Positions 38,866-49,134 are shown, counted from the stretch's first letter. The stretch is DNA of 64,000 nucleotides from Pseudomonas botevensis (GCF_019145475.1 NZ_JAHTKI010000002.1:124001-188000), one strand, 5' to 3'. Numbers and translations are program-made. The notes: generated by a model from the letters alone, not told the origin.

Positions 38866-40083
38866 ATGACGACTGCCAACAACACTGCTGCCGTGGAAAA
38901 GGGCGACGCCGCCATCGGCGCACAACTGGTGCGCGACATCAGCCTGCCGGCGCTGGTGCTGCACCGTGAAGCGCTGGAGCACAACATCCGCTGGATGCAG
39001 AAATTCGTCAGCGACAGCGGCGCGCAGCTCGCCCCCCACGGCAAGACCAGCATGACCCCGGCGCTGTTTCGCCGACAGTTGGATGCCGGCGCCTGGGGCA
39101 TCACCCTCGCCAGCGCGACCCAGACCCGCGCGGCTTACGCCCACGGCGTGCGCCGGGTGCTGATGGCGAACCAGTTGGTCGGCACGCCGAACATGGCGCT
39201 GATTGCCGATCTGCTGGCCGATCCGGCTTTCGACTTCTATTGCATGGTCGATCACCCGGACAACGTCGCCGACCTGGGCGCCTACTTCGCCTCGCGCGGC
39301 GTGCGTCTGAACGTGATGATCGAGTACGGCGTGGTCGGCGGCCGTTGCGGTTGCCGCAGCGAGCAGGAAGTCATCGAACTGGCGAAGGCCATCGGCGCCC
39401 AACCGGCGCTGGCGCTTACCGGCATCGAAGGTTACGAAGGGGTGATCCACGGCGATCACGCGGTCAGTGGCATTCGTGAGTTCGCCGCGTCGCTGGTGCG
39501 GTTGGCGGTGCAGTTGCAGGACAGCGGCGCGTTCGCCATCGCGAAACCGATCATCACGGCGTCGGGTTCGGCCTGGTACGACCTGATCGCCGAGTCGTTC
39601 GAGGCACAGAATGCCGGCGGGCGCTTCCTCAGCGTGCTGCGGCCCGGCAGTTACGTGGCCCACGACCACGGCATCTACAAAGAAGCGCAATGCTGCGTGC
39701 TCGACCGACGCAGTGATTTGCACGAAGGCCTGCGCCCGGCGCTGGAAGTCTGGGCGCATGTGCAGTCGCTGCCGGAGCCGGGTTTCGCGGTGATCGCCCT
39801 GGGCAAACGCGACGTGGCGTTCGATGCCGGTCTGCCGGTGCCGCTGCTGCGCTACAAGGCCGGCGTGCTGCCGGCGATGGGCGATGACGTCGGTGCGTGC
39901 AAGGTGACCGCAGTGATGGATCAACATGCGTTCATGACCGTGGCGCCGGGTGTCGAATTGCGCGTGGGCGACATCATTTCCTTCGGCACCTCGCACCCAT
40001 GCCTGACGTTCGACAAGTGGCGGGTCGGGTTGCTGGTGGATGAACAGTTGTCGGTGATCGAATCGATGGAAACCTGTTTCTGA
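38866..40083 (+). CDS. PLP-dependent amino acid deaminase/dehydratase (D-threonine-aldolase/DSD1 fold)
   Basis: This 405-residue enzyme has an alanine-racemase-like barrel with the PLP lysine in APHGKTSMTPALFRRQ, followed by WGITLASATQTRAA. The C-terminal domain has metal-ligand His and Cys in FGTSHPCLTFDKWR. These are features of D-serine dehydratase DSD1, D-threonine aldolase and the annotated Pseudomonas amino acid deaminase family. Such enzymes remove ammonia from hydroxy-amino acids with D configuration. The gene ends one base into the start of a KDG-type sugar kinase gene, suggesting a sugar-acid product. D-glucosaminate ammonia-lyase (EC 4.3.1.9) is a plausible identity by inference. 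Confidence 0.85.
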   Translation: MTTANNTAAVEKGDAAIGAQLVRDISLPALVLHREALEHNIRWMQKFVSDSGAQLAPHGKTSMTPALFRRQLDAGAWGITLASATQTRAAYAHGVRRVLMANQLVGTPNMALIADLLADPAFDFYCMVDHPDNVADLGAYFASRGVRLNVMIEYGVVGGRCGCRSEQEVIELAKAIGAQPALALTGIEGYEGVIHGDHAVSGIREFAASLVRLAVQLQDSGAFAIAKPIITASGSAWYDLIAESFEAQNAGGRFLSVLRPGSYVAHDHGIYKEAQCCVLDRRSDLHEGLRPALEVWAHVQSLPEPGFAVIALGKRDVAFDAGLPVPLLRYKAGVLPAMGDDVGACKVTAVMDQHAFMTVAPGVELRVGDIISFGTSHPCLTFDKWRVGLLVDEQLSVIESMETCF

Positions 40084-41015
40084 TGAACACGCTCAGCCCT
40101 CTAGGCCCGAACACCCCGCGCATCGCCCTGATCGGCGAATGCATGATCGAACTTCAGCAGCGCGCCGACGGCAGCCTGCAACAAAGCTTCGGCGGCGACA
40201 CCCTCAATACGGCGGTCTATCTGTCCCGCGCCATGGGCGACAAGGCCCGGGTCGATTACGTCACCGCGTTGGGCGATGACAGTTTCAGCGATGCGATGTG
40301 CCAGATCTGGGCCGCTGAAAATATCGGCCTCGATCAAGTCCAGCGCCTGCCGGGCCGCTTGCCGGGCCTGTATTGCATCCAGACTGACGCCGCCGGTGAG
40401 CGGCGTTTTCTCTACTGGCGCAACGAAGCCGCCGTGCGCGACTGCTTCACCACCCCGGCCGCCGCGCCGATTCTGGCGGCCTTGCCGGATTACGACGTGC
40501 TGTATTTCAGCGGAATCACCCTGGCGGTACTCGGCGCGTTGGGACGGGAGAAGTTGATCGAAGTCTTGATTGAAGCGCGTCAACGCGATGCGCGGATTGT
40601 CTTCGACAACAACTACCGGCCACGACTGTGGGCTTCGCGGGAAGACGCGCAGGCTGCGTATCGCAGCGTGTTGCCGCATGTCGACCTGGCGTTGCTGACG
40701 GTGGATGACGAACAGGCGTTGTTCGGTTTTGCCGACTGTGACGCAGTGTTCGAGGCGTACGCGCAGATCGGCACGCCGGAGGTGGTGCTCAAGCGTGGCG
40801 CCGAGGCGTGCCTGATTCGCTGCGACGGGGAGCATTTTGCGGTGCCGGCGCAGAAGGTCGAGAAGGTTGTCGACACCACGGCGGCGGGGGATTCGTTCAG
40901 TGCGGCGTATCTGGCGAATCGCCTGATGGGTGGCAGTCCTGCCGAGGCCGCGGAGGCGGGGCATCGCTTGGCGAGCCGGGTGATTCAGGTGCCGGGGGCG
41001 TTGATTCCCAGATAA
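40083..41015 (+). CDS. kdgK: PfkB family sugar kinase, 2-keto-3-deoxygluconate kinase-like
   Basis: This 310-residue ribokinase-fold protein has IALIGECMIELQQRADGSL at the start, FGGDTLNTAVYLSR, and the C-terminal catalytic motif DTTAAGDSFSAAYLA (anion hole plus catalytic Asp). The FDNNYRPRLWAS segment is typical of KDG kinases, which form 2-keto-3-deoxy-6-phosphogluconate for the Entner-Doudoroff aldolase. It overlaps the deaminase gene by one base (TGATG). The substrate is inferred from family resemblance. Confidence 0.85.
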   Translation: MNTLSPLGPNTPRIALIGECMIELQQRADGSLQQSFGGDTLNTAVYLSRAMGDKARVDYVTALGDDSFSDAMCQIWAAENIGLDQVQRLPGRLPGLYCIQTDAAGERRFLYWRNEAAVRDCFTTPAAAPILAALPDYDVLYFSGITLAVLGALGREKLIEVLIEARQRDARIVFDNNYRPRLWASREDAQAAYRSVLPHVDLALLTVDDEQALFGFADCDAVFEAYAQIGTPEVVLKRGAEACLIRCDGEHFAVPAQKVEKVVDTTAAGDSFSAAYLANRLMGGSPAEAAEAGHRLASRVIQVPGALIPR

Positions 41016-41024
41016 GTGCTGGAT

Positions 41025-41092
41025 GGCCCGCTCCCACACTGTTGTGTCCGGCACAGCACCTGTGGGAGTGGGCTCGCCCGCGAAGAGGCCCG
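41025..41092. repeat. REP-type inverted pair
   Basis: GGCCCGCTCCCACA and TGTGGGAGTGGGC are inverted around a GTGTCC-GGCACA core, and CTCGCCCGCGAAGAGGCC follows. This is a Pseudomonas REP/REPIN-type element between the kinase gene and the convergent parvulin gene. Confidence 0.7.
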
Positions 41093-41104
41093 CAAGGCAA
41101 CCCC

Positions 41105-41380
41105 TCAGTCGCGGAAAAACACCTGCACCAGGTGATAACCGAACTTGCTTTTGATCGGCCCATGTACGGTGCGCAGCGGTTTCTTGAAGATCACTGCGTC
41201 GATTGCACCAACCATCTGTCCTGGCCGCACCTCACCCAGATCACCACCGCGTTTGCCGGACGGGCAGGTCGAGTATTTCTTCGCCAGCACATCGAACGCC
41301 TCACCCTTGGCGATGCGTTGCTTGAGTTGTTCGGCCTCTTCGGCGGTTTTCACCAGAATGTGGCGGGCTTGGGCTTTCAT
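41105..41380 (-). CDS. Parvulin-type peptidyl-prolyl isomerase (PpiC-like)
   Basis: This 91-residue single-domain parvulin starts MKAQARHILVKTAEEAEQL. It contains YSTCPSGKRGGDLGEVRPGQM and ends with KFGYHLVQVF, the conserved active-site pattern. It has no signal peptide, so it is cytoplasmic. It catalyses cis-trans isomerisation of proline bonds during folding. A homologue about as long is encoded at 60811-61092. Confidence 0.93.
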   Translation of the reverse strand: MKAQARHILVKTAEEAEQLKQRIAKGEAFDVLAKKYSTCPSGKRGGDLGEVRPGQMVGAIDAVIFKKPLRTVHGPIKSKFGYHLVQVFFRD

Positions 41381-41431
41381 CGTGCAATACCTGATAGCGG
41401 GGTGACGGCGGGGCGCGGATTATGCCTCAAC

Positions 41432-43969
41432 TCAAGGCGTTTGGCTGATCATCGTGCGGATCTTGCCGGCCAGCAGATCAATGGAAAACGGCTTGGCGAC
41501 CATGTCCATGCCGTCCTCGAGAAAGCCCTGGCGTTCGGCGGCGTTCTGCGCGTAACCGGTCATGAACAACACTTTGAGCCGTGGCCGGTGCTGCCGGGCA
41601 ATCTCGGCCAGTTGGCGGCCGTTCATCCCCGGCAGACCGACGTCGGTCACCAGCAGGTCCACGCGCATGTCCGATTCCAGCAACGGCAGGGCGCTTTTCG
41701 CGTCCTCGGCTTCATGGGCGCGGTAGCCCAGTTCCTTGAGCAGATCGACCACCAGCATGCGCACCGCCGGATCGTCCTCGACCACCACCACGGTTTCCCC
41801 GGCAGCGGCGGTTGGCGCTTCGCTGCGCGGTTCTTCCTGCGCGTAATGCGTTTCCAGTGATTGCAGGCGCGGCAGATACAAACGCACGCAAGTGCCCTGA
41901 CCGGGCAGGCTGTCGAGGCTGACATGCCCGCCGGACTGCTGGGCGAAACCGTAAATCATCGACAACCCGAGGCCGGTGCCCTGGCCGATGGGTTTGGTGG
42001 TGAAGAACGGGTCGAACGCTTTGGAGCGCACCGAGGGCGTCATGCCGGTGCCGTTGTCGCTGACCGCGAGCATCAGGTAGTCGCCGGCCTTGACCGGTTC
42101 CAGGGTGGTGATGTCGTTGCCGTCGAGGTAGACGTTGGCGGTTTCGATCAGCAGTTCGCCGCCGTCGGGCATCGCGTCGCGGGCGTTGATGACCAGATTG
42201 AGCAGGGCGTTTTCCAGTTGGCTGACATCGGTGCTGACCGGCCACAGATCCTCGGCCAGGCGCAGGCTGAGTTCGATCGGATCGCCCTTGGTGCGGCGAA
42301 TCAGGTCTTCCAGGGAATGAATCAGTTCGTTGACGTTCAGGGTCTTGCGGTCCAGCGACTGACGACGAGAGAACGCCAGCAGACGGTGGGTCAGGGCGGC
42401 CGCGCGGTTGGCTGAAGACACCGCCGCTTCGGTGAAACGGCCGATTTCATCGGTGCGGCCACTGTCGATGTAACGCTGCATCAGATCCAGGCTGCCGATG
42501 ATCCCGGTGAGCATGTTGTTGAAGTCGTGGGCGATGCCGCCGGTGAGCTGGCCGACCGCTTCCATTTTCTGCGCGTGGCGCAGGGCGTCTTCGGCGCGTT
42601 CGCGTTCGAACATCTCGTTCTGCAGACGCTGGTTGGCCTGGGCCAGTTGTTCAGTGCGGGCGCTGACCCGTTCTTCCAGCGTTTCATTGAGGTTGCGCAG
42701 CGCTTCTTCGGTCTTTTTGCGCTCGGTTTCGTCGATCACGAAGATGTAGAAACCGTTCACCGCACCGTCCGGGCCGAGGCGCGGCAGGTAGTTCATCAAG
42801 GCGTGGCGCTGACTGCCATCGCGATGGGTCGTGTACAGCGTGAACGAGCAAGGGCGGCCGGCGAGCGCTTCGTCGATGAACGGCGCGCGCTGGAAGTAGC
42901 CTTCATCGCCGAGCACTTCGCGAATGGTCCGGCCGTACAGTTCCTGCGGTGTCAGGCCATACCAGTCGAGGTACGCGGCGTTGTTCAGGCGAAAGCGTTG
43001 TTCGTGGTCGACGTAGCTGATCAGAATCGGCATCGCGTTAATGATCAACTGCAACTCGGTCTGACTCTGACGCAGCGCCTGCTCGGTGTGTTTGCGCTCG
43101 GTCAGGTCCAGCGCTGCGCCGAGAAAACGCATGGGACGACCGTGATGATCCTTGTAGCAGCGCCCGCGCGCGAATACCCAGCGCAGCTCGCCGTTGGCCT
43201 GCAACAGCCGATACTCCTCGGCATACTCGGTGCCGTGGGTGATGCAGTGGCGGATGCTGCGGGCAATGAACGCGCGATCCTCGGGGTGCACGCCATGCAG
43301 GTATTCACTGATGGGCAGTTGCCTGGACAGCGCCGGATCGACGCCGTGCAACTGGGCAAAATGAGCGTCGGCGATAAAGCGGTCTTCGCCGATGTCCCAG
43401 TCCCAGGTGCCGACGGCGTCGGTGGCCGCCAGAGCCAGTTGCAGGCGCTCCTCTGTCTGCTGCTGGGCCTTGAGGCTTTCCTCGGAACGCTGTTGCAGCT
43501 CAAGGGCGATGCGTCGGCGTTCGTTGGTTTCAATGGCAGTGACCAGAATCCCCGCGACCCGGGCACTTTCATCACGGATCGGGCTGTAGGTCAGGTCCAG
43601 CCAGAAGTCGGAATCCTTGCCGTCCCGTTGCAGGGTGAAGCGCCGTTCACTGTAAGTACGCACCTGGCCTTGTAGGACGGCGCTGTAAATCGGGTCGGTA
43701 AAGTCTCGAAGTTCCGGCCATATCTGGTGTGCAGGTTGTCCGAAAGCGTGCGGATGCTTGTTGCCGGCCAGCAGGGCGAAGCCGTTGTTGTAGATCTGCG
43801 TCAGCTCCGGCCCCCACAGCAGCAACATCGGCATCGGTGAGTGAATCACGATGTCCACGGCGGTGCGCAGGCTTTGCGGCCAGGTTCCGGCAGCGCCCAG
43901 CGGGCTGCGGCTCCAGTCGGTGCGGGCGATCAGCGCCTGGGCGTCGTCAGTCATCGGTACAGCATTCAT
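41432..43969 (-). CDS. PAS-domain hybrid sensor histidine kinase
   Basis: This protein is about 845 residues long and has no obvious membrane segments. The order of domains is an N-terminal PAS-like region ([19 protein letters not shown] opening), two further PAS domains with PAC motifs (about 190-430), a coiled coil, and HisKA with H-box [14 protein letters not shown]. HATPase_c follows with [14 protein letters not shown] and DNGTGM, then a C-terminal receiver with [18 protein letters not shown] and phospho-acceptor Asp in [13 protein letters not shown]. The start at 43969 was chosen for AGGACTGACGTG before ATG; 43987 and 43954 are alternatives. The signal is unknown. The gene is divergent from the PilU-like gene. 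Confidence 0.88.
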   Translation of the reverse strand: MNAVPMTDDAQALIARTDWSRSPLGAAGTWPQSLRTAVDIVIHSPMPMLLLWGPELTQIYNNGFALLAGNKHPHAFGQPAHQIWPELRDFTDPIYSAVLQGQVRTYSERRFTLQRDGKDSDFWLDLTYSPIRDESARVAGILVTAIETNERRRIALELQQRSEESLKAQQQTEERLQLALAATDAVGTWDWDIGEDRFIADAHFAQLHGVDPALSRQLPISEYLHGVHPEDRAFIARSIRHCITHGTEYAEEYRLLQANGELRWVFARGRCYKDHHGRPMRFLGAALDLTERKHTEQALRQSQTELQLIINAMPILISYVDHEQRFRLNNAAYLDWYGLTPQELYGRTIREVLGDEGYFQRAPFIDEALAGRPCSFTLYTTHRDGSQRHALMNYLPRLGPDGAVNGFYIFVIDETERKKTEEALRNLNETLEERVSARTEQLAQANQRLQNEMFERERAEDALRHAQKMEAVGQLTGGIAHDFNNMLTGIIGSLDLMQRYIDSGRTDEIGRFTEAAVSSANRAAALTHRLLAFSRRQSLDRKTLNVNELIHSLEDLIRRTKGDPIELSLRLAEDLWPVSTDVSQLENALLNLVINARDAMPDGGELLIETANVYLDGNDITTLEPVKAGDYLMLAVSDNGTGMTPSVRSKAFDPFFTTKPIGQGTGLGLSMIYGFAQQSGGHVSLDSLPGQGTCVRLYLPRLQSLETHYAQEEPRSEAPTAAAGETVVVVEDDPAVRMLVVDLLKELGYRAHEAEDAKSALPLLESDMRVDLLVTDVGLPGMNGRQLAEIARQHRPRLKVLFMTGYAQNAAERQGFLEDGMDMVAKPFSIDLLAGKIRTMISQTP

Positions 43970-44101
43970 CACGTCAGTCCTGGGCATCGGTCGGTGAGGC
44001 GGCGTCTACTATGGTTACAAGGCGGTAGACGCTGCATGGCCCATTGCGTCACTGCACCGGGCCGATTCTGTTCATTGAAAACCTCGTGGGTGCTTTTTGC
44101 C

Positions 44102-45211
44102 ATGGAAATCGATGCGTTATTGGTACGCCTGTCCAGCCAGCATGGCTCCGATCTGTTCCTGTCCACCGGTGCGCCGCCCTGTGCGCGGATCGATGGCGTG
44201 CTGACACCCTTGAGCGAGCGGCCCTTCAAACCCGGCGAAGTGGCCGCGATTGCAAACTCCCTGATGGACGCCGAGCAGCGCCGAGAGTTCGACCGGGACC
44301 TGGAAATGAACCTGGCCATTTCGCGTACGGGCATCGGTCGCTTCCGCCTGAACATCTTCAAACAGCGCAACGATGTGTCGATGGTGATTCGCAACGTCAA
44401 ACTCGACATTCCGCGTTTCGAAGACCTCAAATTGCCGGCGGTGCTGCTGGAGACGGTCATGCTCAAACAGGGGCTGATCCTGTTCGTCGGCGCCACCGAC
44501 TCCGGCAAATCGACCTCGCTGGCGGCGTTGATTGATCATCGCAACCGCCATAGCAGCGGGCACATCATCACCATTGAAGACCCGGTGGAATACATTCACC
44601 GGCACAAGAAATCGATCATCAATCAACGGGAAGTGGGGGTGGACACCCGCAGTTTCCACGCCGCCTTGAAAAACACCCTGCGCCAGGCGCCGGACGTGGT
44701 GCTGATCGGCGAGATCCGCGACCGCGAAACCATGGAGCATGCATTGGCCTTCGCCGAAACCGGGCATCTGGTGCTGTCCAGCCTGCACGCCAACAACGCC
44801 AATCAGGCGCTGGATCGGGTCATCAACCTGTTTCCCGAAGAGCGGCGGCCACAACTGCTGCAAGCGCTTGGCAATCATCTGAAGGCGATTGTCTCGCAGC
44901 GCCTGGTGCGGACCCTCGATGGTCAGCGGCGTGCGGCAGTGGAAGTGATGCTCGGGACGCCGACCATCGGTGACCTGATCCGGCGCAATGAGTTGGGCGA
45001 ACTCAAGGGCATCATGGAAAAGTCCGCGCAGTTGGGCATGAAGACCTTTGATACGGCGTTGTTCGAGTTGGTGTCCGAGGGTGTCATCAGCGAAGACGAA
45101 GCGCTGAAACATGCCGACTCGGTCAATAACCTGAAGTTGCGCATGAAACTGACGGGCGAGACCGATGCAGTACCGGATTCATCTTCCGGTAAATGGGGCT
45201 TGATGGATTAG
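44102..45211 (+). CDS. PilT/PilU-type twitching ATPase (PilU-like)
   Basis: This 369-residue hexameric retraction ATPase is of the type IV pilus class. It has an N-terminal PAS-like domain (MEIDALLVRLSSQHGSDLFLS), Walker A GATDSGKST (about residues 130-138), the Asp box ITIEDPVEY, Walker B VLIGEIRDRETME and the His box SLHANNANQALDRVINLFP. Length and the GATDSGKST variant favour PilU over PilT. No pilT is adjacent here, unlike the usual pilTU pair, so it may be a stand-alone copy. The start ATG 44102 is preceded only by a weak SD-like segment. Confidence 0.85.
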   Translation: MEIDALLVRLSSQHGSDLFLSTGAPPCARIDGVLTPLSERPFKPGEVAAIANSLMDAEQRREFDRDLEMNLAISRTGIGRFRLNIFKQRNDVSMVIRNVKLDIPRFEDLKLPAVLLETVMLKQGLILFVGATDSGKSTSLAALIDHRNRHSSGHIITIEDPVEYIHRHKKSIINQREVGVDTRSFHAALKNTLRQAPDVVLIGEIRDRETMEHALAFAETGHLVLSSLHANNANQALDRVINLFPEERRPQLLQALGNHLKAIVSQRLVRTLDGQRRAAVEVMLGTPTIGDLIRRNELGELKGIMEKSAQLGMKTFDTALFELVSEGVISEDEALKHADSVNNLKLRMKLTGETDAVPDSSSGKWGLMD

Positions 45212-45335
45212 TTGTTTTATTTATTTCAAATTGATGGAAAAACCAGCTCATTGAATTCTGCTGGCCAGTTCGGTTGTGGGAAGTAATCTGGCCGCCGCTG
45301 AATAGTTTGGCAAATTCAATTGACAGGTTGGTTTT

Positions 45336-48300
45336 ATGTGCTCCGAAATAACAAACAGGTTTTATCGAATAGCTTCAATCGCTCATCAGGAACAATCCGC
45401 TCGGGAACAGGCCGATATAGCCGAACGGTTACAGATATTGCAGCAACTGAAGGATGCCCTTGTAGAACAGGAGGGGGCGGACAGTGTCAGTTGGCAGGGT
45501 TATGAAGTGAAGTTGCAGGAAACCTCGTCGCTGCACGAAGTCTTCATGCCCGGTCGGGTCATCTGGAACCAGATGCTCAAGCACACGCTGGTGTTTGAAA
45601 CAATCCGCGACCACAAGCCCAAGTCCCTCTATTACATCCGAATCACGGGGGAGGCGAAGATCGAAATGCTCGATCAGGAAACTCTGGATTGGCGCGTGGT
45701 GGAAGACCGGGACCGATTCCGCTTCATCCCTGAACTGGCCGACTCACAGGCGAGAGTCGGAGATATAGCAAAACAGGCGGGCGGATATATTCACTATGAA
45801 GATTTCGTTTCGGTTGAACAGTGGCTGACATTTCATGATCTGGATGTTCCGAAAAATTCGGTACAAATAAAGAATCTCATCGACTTTCTCGACTTTGATA
45901 TTCCGGTGGCGGATTCGTTGAGTCATTACTGGGCGCAACTGGTTGCCGATGATGCTTCGCAAGTTGTATTGACGACCGCGCAATATCAGGCGGTTCGGCA
46001 AGTAACGGCGCAACTGGTTGCGTCCGACAAACGTCTGCTGGATGTGCTGTACGAGCAGGTCGGGTTGTCATCGGCCACCCATGACAATGCCGCCGAGCAG
46101 ATTGGCAAGTTGCTGCGTCATCCGGTGTCGCAGGGCTACGCCTGGAAATACATCGAGTTATTGAACTGGTATGGCGTGGAGGCCGGGCAAAACCTGTCCG
46201 GGCAGGATTTGGGGCAGGTCCTGCTGACGGCGATTCTGCTGGATCTGAATCCGTTCATTGGCAAAAACACCGACCGGAAAGCCATCGGCAGCTTTGCCCT
46301 GTATGCCCCGGCTTTCGTCGAGCGACCGTCGTTCATTGCCCTTGAAGGCCTGCAAAGTCACCTGCTGAGCAATCAGTGGGTGTCGTCGCCGGCCCAGCCC
46401 CTGGCGGCACATCTGCTACTGGCCGATATCGCGCCGGAATTTCTGGTCAGGCAAATACCGTCCTCCGTGCTGATGGGCTCGCTTGACTGGGTCGCATTGT
46501 GCCGTGGGGTCGCGTTGGTGGATGCCGCCAGCCGGGGTGCCGCCAGTGCCATGACGTATTCGCAAGTCATGGCCTACGCGGCGCTGGAACCGGTGTCACC
46601 GGCGCAGGAGCGATTGCACGCACTGGCGCTGATCGACCCGATCGTCGACTGGGCGCTGATGAACGCCGTGATCACCGCAGAAGAGTTGCAGCAGGACAAA
46701 AAAGCCGCCACCGAGCGCGCGATTTCCGCCTATCAGCACTACACCGACAGCTACGCCGGTATCACGCATGCCTTCGCCACGCCGCTGCCCGATCGTAGAG
46801 TCATTGCGCGCGCGGCTTTGCAGCGGCTCGCGCCGGGCTGTGATTTTGTCGAGGATGCGCTGCTGTTCCAGCGACCGGGGCTGTATGCCTCGCCAACCGC
46901 AATGTCCATGCTCGATCTGCACGTGTCGGGGGACCTGGCTGGTGGTGAATGGGACTTTCGCGATGTACACCCGTTCAACCGCCCCACGGATCTGCTCGGC
47001 TCCGTCACCCATCAGCCACGTCCGAGTCGCGATCCTTCGGTCGTGAGTGTTTATGAGCGCTTCCCTCGATTGCTCGAGTTGAAACCGGTCAGCCTCGAGT
47101 TTCGGCGCCAACTGGCTGAGTATCTGGAAAAGCTCGACCGTTCCTTGATCGTTCAATTGCGCCTGGCCCTTGCGCAATTGCCGAAAGCCGATCTGGAGTC
47201 GTTGCTGAAAAGCGAAATCAGCCTGTTCACCGTGCGCGATACGGCTGAGTTTATTCGCAAGACGCCGGTAGGCCCGATCACCCTCAATGACAAAGTGGAA
47301 AACCAGGAGGGCCGGGATGCCGCGACGGGGCGTTACGGCGTGGTGATGTGTTTTTCCTCCCGCGATCGACTCATCTGCTATGAAGTGTTCACCTTGCGCG
47401 GCGAGGTGCGGCTGAACCCGGCACTGGGCAAGTTCATCGTCGAAAGCGGAAAGATGAAAGCCGCCTCCAGAATGGAGTACAAGGGCGATCTCAAGGCCCA
47501 GCGCCGGGCGACGCCCAAGGAGCGCGTGCCGCTCGATCTCAAGCGTTACACCCAGGGTATCGGTGAAGCCACCAGCAGCATGGCAATCATCGAGAAACTC
47601 GCGGTGTTGCCGGCCCCGGCGGCGTTCTCGCGGCTTGCGCAGAGCGTCTATCGCAATTTCTCCGATCCGCAGGTGGTGCAGCTCGCGGAGTTCATTGGTA
47701 AGTGGCGCTCGCTGGTCACTTTCGATGAACTTGAAGCCATCGCCCTGCAGCCTACCGCTCTGGAAATCGAGCGACAGAAGGGCGAGCTTACTGCGACGTA
47801 TCTGGTGGACCTGGCCGTACCGTTCAAGAAATGCATCGAGGACATTGGTTCCGGCGAGTACAACCGGGTCATCGATGGCGTCTACGGCTGTGCCATGGAC
47901 ACAATCGCGCTGGTGGGCACGTTCGCCGGGGCCGCCGCCAAGACTGCGAGTATTTCGAGCAAGTCGATATCACTGGGCGCCAAGGGCGCGCGCGTGGCGG
48001 CGGTCATGGTGGGCACCAGCCTGTCCCTGTTCAATCCGCTGGATGACGTACCTGCGGTGTTGAGCGGTTTCGCAAAACTCCTGCAAAAGAGCGGGCTGCG
48101 GCTCGGCAAGCAGGCCCAGCAACTGATTGCCCAGGCGAAAACCCAGTTGGGCAAGACGCGGGCGGGGCAGGCGTCGCAGAACGCGCTACGGGCGAGCGCG
48201 AACGTCACGGTCGGGCAGGGGAGCTGGCGACCGCAGGGCGCTGTGGGCGATACGCTGTCGGTGGTCGCCGCGCGCCAGGATTTCCAGTGGTATGCCCTGG

Positions 48301-49124
48301 ACCGACGCGGCAGGCCGTGGGGGCAGAAACTCAGCGGCTTCAGTTATCAGCGGCCGGCGCAGCGCAGCCAGTCGTTCAAGACCCTGCCCGAGAGCTACAC
48401 CCGCCATTTCATTTCCCGAAGCCTGCCGCGAGCGCAACTGAAGATCGAGAATGCGATCCACGCTCTGACGCTCCGCGACTTCGCCAACGAGCGGGCGTTG
48501 GTGTTCCGGATGTTGCTGGGTAAGGCGCCGCTGGACGCGCTGGATCGCATGCTGAAATACCTGAAGGCGGTGCGCACCGATTTTGCCGGCAGCTCGCTCA
48601 GTAATTACGTCCTCGACCCGTACAAGGACAGCGACAACCTCGCGGCCTTCGACATGACGGCTTACAAGATCTGGAAAGACAGCGGCGCAGCGGATACGCC
48701 ATTCATCGAGATCCACTCACAGAATCTGAACCGGCATTTCGTCAAGAGTGGCTTCAATCATGAGGTGATTGCCGACGACCTGATCCACGAGATGTTCCAT
48801 GGCGCGGCGAACACCGTCGATGTGAGTTACGCGCGAGAAACCGCTTTGAGCGCGACCGGGCAAGTGCTGGATGTCGCGCCGCTGCTGAATCTGGCGCGCG
48901 GTTGCCTGCCGGTTTCCGATGAAGATCGCGAGGCTGGCTATCATGCCGTCTCGAAGGCTTTTGAAAACGCCGATTCCCTGGCACTGACGGCGTCGCTGCT
49001 GAGCCAGTTGTACACCGACAAGGCAACGTATCTGGAGAACATGTCGGTCATGACGGCCGCTGTTCAAGCGCAGGGCGACGACTCGATCACGCAACCGGTG
49101 CTGGTGAAACTGAACAAGGCTTGA
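45336..49124 (+). CDS. Giant toxin-like protein with C-terminal HExxH metalloprotease motif
   Basis: This 1262-residue protein resembles the DUF6543-type large Pseudomonas toxins in layout. It has a long helical N-terminus and a Gly/Ala/Ser-rich hydrophobic stretch at about residues 848-910 (AMDTIALVGTFAGAAAKTAS, VAAVMVGTSLSLFNPLDDVP) suited to membrane insertion. A distinct C-terminal domain carries H1151-E-M-F-H1155 in DDLIHEMFHGAAN, the zincin zinc-binding motif. There is no signal peptide or leucine-rich repeat. The first ~700 bp are lower in GC than the rest, suggesting acquired sequence. The start MCSEITNRF has a poor SD and is uncertain. Inferred role: secreted or injected protease toxin. 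Confidence 0.7.
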   Translation: MCSEITNRFYRIASIAHQEQSAREQADIAERLQILQQLKDALVEQEGADSVSWQGYEVKLQETSSLHEVFMPGRVIWNQMLKHTLVFETIRDHKPKSLYYIRITGEAKIEMLDQETLDWRVVEDRDRFRFIPELADSQARVGDIAKQAGGYIHYEDFVSVEQWLTFHDLDVPKNSVQIKNLIDFLDFDIPVADSLSHYWAQLVADDASQVVLTTAQYQAVRQVTAQLVASDKRLLDVLYEQVGLSSATHDNAAEQIGKLLRHPVSQGYAWKYIELLNWYGVEAGQNLSGQDLGQVLLTAILLDLNPFIGKNTDRKAIGSFALYAPAFVERPSFIALEGLQSHLLSNQWVSSPAQPLAAHLLLADIAPEFLVRQIPSSVLMGSLDWVALCRGVALVDAASRGAASAMTYSQVMAYAALEPVSPAQERLHALALIDPIVDWALMNAVITAEELQQDKKAATERAISAYQHYTDSYAGITHAFATPLPDRRVIARAALQRLAPGCDFVEDALLFQRPGLYASPTAMSMLDLHVSGDLAGGEWDFRDVHPFNRPTDLLGSVTHQPRPSRDPSVVSVYERFPRLLELKPVSLEFRRQLAEYLEKLDRSLIVQLRLALAQLPKADLESLLKSEISLFTVRDTAEFIRKTPVGPITLNDKVENQEGRDAATGRYGVVMCFSSRDRLICYEVFTLRGEVRLNPALGKFIVESGKMKAASRMEYKGDLKAQRRATPKERVPLDLKRYTQGIGEATSSMAIIEKLAVLPAPAAFSRLAQSVYRNFSDPQVVQLAEFIGKWRSLVTFDELEAIALQPTALEIERQKGELTATYLVDLAVPFKKCIEDIGSGEYNRVIDGVYGCAMDTIALVGTFAGAAAKTASISSKSISLGAKGARVAAVMVGTSLSLFNPLDDVPAVLSGFAKLLQKSGLRLGKQAQQLIAQAKTQLGKTRAGQASQNALRASANVTVGQGSWRPQGAVGDTLSVVAARQDFQWYALDRRGRPWGQKLSGFSYQRPAQRSQSFKTLPESYTRHFISRSLPRAQLKIENAIHALTLRDFANERALVFRMLLGKAPLDALDRMLKYLKAVRTDFAGSSLSNYVLDPYKDSDNLAAFDMTAYKIWKDSGAADTPFIEIHSQNLNRHFVKSGFNHEVIADDLIHEMFHGAANTVDVSYARETALSATGQVLDVAPLLNLARGCLPVSDEDREAGYHAVSKAFENADSLALTASLLSQLYTDKATYLENMSVMTAAVQAQGDDSITQPVLVKLNKA

Positions 49125-49134
49125 GCCTTGGGTT

